Assembly: GCA_027005635.1 (NCBI GenBank) | Contig: JALTLI010000001.1 | Span: 1-8,622 of the forward strand | DNA length: 8,622 bases | DNA from: Alphaproteobacteria bacterium | Lineage (GTDB): Bacteria > Pseudomonadota > Alphaproteobacteria > UBA2136 > JALTLI01 | Direction of reading: 5' to 3' | Part shown: positions 6,329-8,622 of the stretch, piece after piece | Position numbering within the stretch: position 1 is the stretch's first letter | Layout: each line of letters begins with the position of its first letter | Program-made: the position numbers and the translations under genes | Notes under the pieces: generated by a model | The model's database searches: none | The model's input: only the letters and a program-made list of their open reading frames with translations | What the model was told of the DNA's origin: nothing

Positions 6329-6640
6329 ATGGATATATTATCGTCATCAGTACCAGTAGGTGGAAATGCTCTTCAGCATTCACTTACAGGAATGTCAAAA
6401 AGTAAAGATCAATTTGCTACAGCAGCAATTGAAACAGTTCAATCATTTGCAGAACAAGCTGCTGCCATTAGTGATGGTGATACATCTTTATCAACATCTG
6501 CATTTGCATCTGTTATTGCTACTAGCCCAGAAACCAGCATGGTTAACATGATACAATCTCAAAGGGCTTTTGAAGCCAACCTTAAAGTTTTTACAAGCGT
6601 TGCAGAAACTGAAGATAAAGTTCTAGATATAATTACTTAA
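6329..6640 (+). CDS. Small flagellar rod/hook-like protein (C-terminal axial motif)
   Basis: A 103-residue protein whose C-terminal third (about 69-102) contains MVNMIQSQRAFEANLKVF and then ETEDKVLDII. This closely follows the C-terminal helix motif of flagellar rod and hook proteins (FlgB/C/F/G/E: VNMIxAQRAYEANxKVI, then DxxLxxLLxI). The N-terminal helix (about 12-45, NALQHSLTGMSKSKDQFA) has the spacing of the rod-protein N-terminal helix but lacks the usual ANNIANxxTxG motif. The large middle domain of true rod and hook proteins is absent, so the protein is essentially two terminal helices joined by a short Ser/Thr linker. There is no signal peptide, consistent with type III export if it is exported. 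It is the second gene of the operon and ends 18 bases before a terminator stem. Possibilities include a minor axial component, an export-related adaptor or a derived remnant. FliE was considered, but the C-terminus fits the rod group better. Confidence 0.75.
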   Translation: MDILSSSVPVGGNALQHSLTGMSKSKDQFATAAIETVQSFAEQAAAISDGDTSLSTSAFASVIATSPETSMVNMIQSQRAFEANLKVFTSVAETEDKVLDIIT

Positions 6641-6658
6641 AAATCACACTGCTTTGTA

Positions 6659-6690
6659 AAATGCCCATTAGTTTGGGCATTTATTGTTTT
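6659..6690 (+). terminator. Intrinsic terminator of the small-protein operon
   Basis: AAATGCCCA (6659-6667) pairs perfectly over 9 bp with TGGGCATTT (6674-6682) across a six-base loop. A T-rich tail (ATTGTTTT, 6683-6690) follows. It lies 18 bases after the rod/hook-like gene and separates the operon from the glutamate dehydrogenase gene. Confidence 0.85.
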
Positions 6691-6775
6691 TATACTTACT
6701 AATTAGATAAAACAGAGGTAAACTTACTTAGTTAATAATTTTATAAAAATAATAAAAAGTGAGCAACTAAGTAAT

Positions 6776-8622
6776 ATGCCATATTCTAAAACAAGTAAAA
6801 TGTTTATTGATAACGTAACTAAAGCTATTAAAAATAAAAAAATAGCTACTTTTGCCCCTATATACCTTACAGGCATACCTAGTAGTGAATTCAAAACTAT
6901 AGCTACTAAAGAAATGGTATCTCATATTACAGATACTTACGATTTTATTCAAAAAGCTCCTAAAAATAAGCAACCTAAAATCCGTGTATTTAATTCTGAT
7001 TATACTAAACACACAGTTTTAGAAGTTTTAATGGATAATCAACCATTTATTTTAGATACCCTATGGGAAGAGCTAAACAGCCTAGATCTAGAAATACATC
7101 ATACATTTCACCCATTAATTGTTATATCTAGAGATAATAACGGTACATTAAAAGAAGTTAAAAAATATACATCTGAAGATATTAGAAAAGATGAAGCAAT
7201 TGAATCTCTTATCCATATAGAATTTGATAGACAAGAACAATGCGAATTAAAAGATATTGAAATAGCTCTAAAAAAAGTAGTTATTGAAGCACAGCGTGCT
7301 GTTAGTGATTTCCCTGCAATAACTAATAAAATGGAAGAGCTAATTAAAACCCTAGAAAATGAAAAAAATACTGGGGTTCAACGTAAAGAAGATATATCGT
7401 TTCTTCGTTGGTTAATTGACGGGAATTATATATTTTTAGGTTACAGGCATTATTTTGTTAATTATAAACCTAAAAAGCCAACAATGGGTTTAACTCTTAA
7501 AAGTGGTTTAGGTGTTTTAAAGGAGGATAAAAATTCTTCTATATACAAGCCAAAACCATTAGAAGAATTACCACCTAACATGAAATATTATGTATCTGGT
7601 GAACGTATTCTAACCATTACTCGTGCTTTAACAAAATCCAAAGTTCATCGCAGAGCAGATATGGATTACATAGGTATTAAAGAATTTGATAATAAAGGAC
7701 GTGTTATTGGTGAACACCGTTTTCTTGGTTTATTTAGTTCTAAGGCCTATACATCAAACACCAAAGATGTACCAATTATTCATCGTAAAATAACAGAAGT
7801 TCTTAAACGAGAAAGCAAGCTTGGTATAAGTAACCATGCCTACAAAGCCTTAATTAATATTTTAGAAACATACCCAAGAGACGAACTATTTCAAATAAGT
7901 ACTGATGATTTACATCGTATTTCTGTTGGTATTTTACATATTTATGAACGCCGAAAAGTAAGATTGTTTATAAGAAGAGTTAACCATGAACGTATGATAT
8001 CTGCTCTTGTATATGTACCAAGAGATCGTATGAATAGCGGGCTGAGACGAAAAATTGAAACTATTTTAATGGCCGCTTATAATGGTGAAAGTATTGAAGT
8101 AACCGTTAATATCAATGAATCTTCTTTAGCACGAATATTCTTCAAAATAAGAACAATGCCACCTGAACCGCCAGAAGTTAATGATTCAACAATTGAAAAA
8201 CTTATTATTGATGCCACTAGCTCTTGGGAAGATGCTATTCGTCATACATTAATTGATATCCATGGAGAACACAAAGGATTACAGTTTTTTAATACTTATG
8301 CAAAATCATTTAGCGCTAGTTATATGGAACAAACCCCAGTAGAAATAGCCGTGCAAGATATAGCTAATTTATCTACCATAAATGATGATAATAACTTTCA
8401 TGTTGCCTTGTATCCACATAAAAATGGAACAACAGCCCAACTGAAAGTTTTTAAAGTTAACGATATTATAAACCTTTCCAGTATTATGCCTATATTTAAT
8501 AACATGGGGTTATTTGTAAAAAATGAACATCCTAACAGGGTTGATCTACCTAATGGTAAAACTGTTTGGATACATGATTTTACCATTACCATGACTAATG
8601 GCTATAGTATTGAAAATGATGA
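6776..8622 (+). CDS. NAD-specific glutamate dehydrogenase, large (GDH2/Bac_GDH) class, 5' part
   Basis: First 615 codons of a gene that runs off the window's end without a stop. The family deaminates glutamate to 2-oxoglutarate with NAD+, feeding amino-acid carbon into the TCA cycle; members are about 1,500-1,600 residues. Only the N-terminal ACT-like regulatory part is present; the catalytic domain lies beyond the edge. Recognisable segments are ISFLRWLIDGNYIFLGYRHY (207-226), GEHRFLGLFSSKAY (312-325), YPRDELFQIS (366-375), FIRRVNHERMISALVYVPRD (398-417), ARIFFKIRTMPPEPPEV (452-468) and FSASYMEQTP (512-521), all in the family's order. The ATG at 6776 is the first start in the open frame and has no good Shine-Dalgarno site, only a distant AAAAAGTGAG; M9 at 6800 is an alternative. 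It follows the operon's terminator by about 85 bp and presumably has its own promoter, but I could not place one confidently. Confidence 0.93.
   Translation, partial: MPYSKTSKMFIDNVTKAIKNKKIATFAPIYLTGIPSSEFKTIATKEMVSHITDTYDFIQKAPKNKQPKIRVFNSDYTKHTVLEVLMDNQPFILDTLWEELNSLDLEIHHTFHPLIVISRDNNGTLKEVKKYTSEDIRKDEAIESLIHIEFDRQEQCELKDIEIALKKVVIEAQRAVSDFPAITNKMEELIKTLENEKNTGVQRKEDISFLRWLIDGNYIFLGYRHYFVNYKPKKPTMGLTLKSGLGVLKEDKNSSIYKPKPLEELPPNMKYYVSGERILTITRALTKSKVHRRADMDYIGIKEFDNKGRVIGEHRFLGLFSSKAYTSNTKDVPIIHRKITEVLKRESKLGISNHAYKALINILETYPRDELFQISTDDLHRISVGILHIYERRKVRLFIRRVNHERMISALVYVPRDRMNSGLRRKIETILMAAYNGESIEVTVNINESSLARIFFKIRTMPPEPPEVNDSTIEKLIIDATSSWEDAIRHTLIDIHGEHKGLQFFNTYAKSFSASYMEQTPVEIAVQDIANLSTINDDNNFHVALYPHKNGTTAQLKVFKVNDIINLSSIMPIFNNMGLFVKNEHPNRVDLPNGKTVWIHDFTITMTNGYSIEND

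Noticed and set aside
6360..6551. Plus-strand open frame of 63 codons
   Set aside because: It overlaps the rod/hook-like gene in another frame. The 6329 frame has the ribosome site and the conserved motif.
6767..7012. Minus-strand open frame of 81 codons
   Set aside because: It is antisense to the start of the glutamate dehydrogenase gene, and its translation is of shadow type, rich in Phe, Tyr and Arg.
8398..8592. Minus-strand open frame of 64 codons
   Set aside because: It is antisense to the glutamate dehydrogenase coding frame, which continues unbroken through it.
1..8622. CRISPR arrays, tRNA or rRNA genes, insertion sequences, integrase or attachment sites, defence genes
   Set aside because: I saw no regularly spaced repeats, no tRNA cloverleaf, no transposase or integrase, and no defence-type domains on either strand.

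Overview
The window looks like a piece of chromosome from an AT-rich alphaproteobacterium (roughly one third G+C by eye). Three things point there. The XRE regulator next to lnt has the C-terminal helical signature common in alphaproteobacterial regulators of this type. The cluster tsaB-rimI-miaB-phoH together with lnt-xre is a familiar alphaproteobacterial gene neighbourhood. The last gene encodes the very large NAD-dependent glutamate dehydrogenase class found in many Alphaproteobacteria, including Rickettsiales. The small protein with a flagellar rod/hook-type C-terminus suggests a motile lineage or a descendant of one. I cannot name the genus.

Layout. Positions 1-2201 (+ strand) carry lnt (apolipoprotein N-acyltransferase) and an XRE-family repressor. 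Between them lies a 241-bp gap with hairpins, a possible promoter and a perfect inverted repeat that could be an operator. A compact hairpin flanked by an A-tract and a T-tract (about 2223-2251) separates them from the convergent minus-strand cluster and probably terminates both. The minus-strand cluster (5890 down to 2256) reads tsaB > rimI > miaB > phoH: two tRNA modification factors (t6A37 and ms2i6A37), a GNAT N-acetyltransferase and a PhoH-type ATPase. An 89-bp divergent region then leads to a two-gene plus-strand operon (5980-6640). It encodes two small proteins without Cys: a Ser/Thr/Asn/Ala-rich orphan and a 103-residue protein whose C-terminus matches the flagellar rod/hook C-terminal motif. 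A clear hairpin terminator closes the operon. From 6776 to the window edge runs the first 615 codons of an NAD-glutamate dehydrogenase.

The housekeeping genes work in translation fidelity and envelope lipoprotein maturation. Relative to the usual co-directional order (tsaB-rimI-miaB-phoH-ybeY-corC-lnt-xre-metK), the lnt-xre block faces the opposite way and meets phoH tail to tail, and ybeY/corC are not beside phoH. This fits an inversion of the ybeY-xre segment. The most novel-looking content is the small-protein operon at 5980-6640. Its two genes have strong Shine-Dalgarno sites, whereas several of the housekeeping genes have weak or none.
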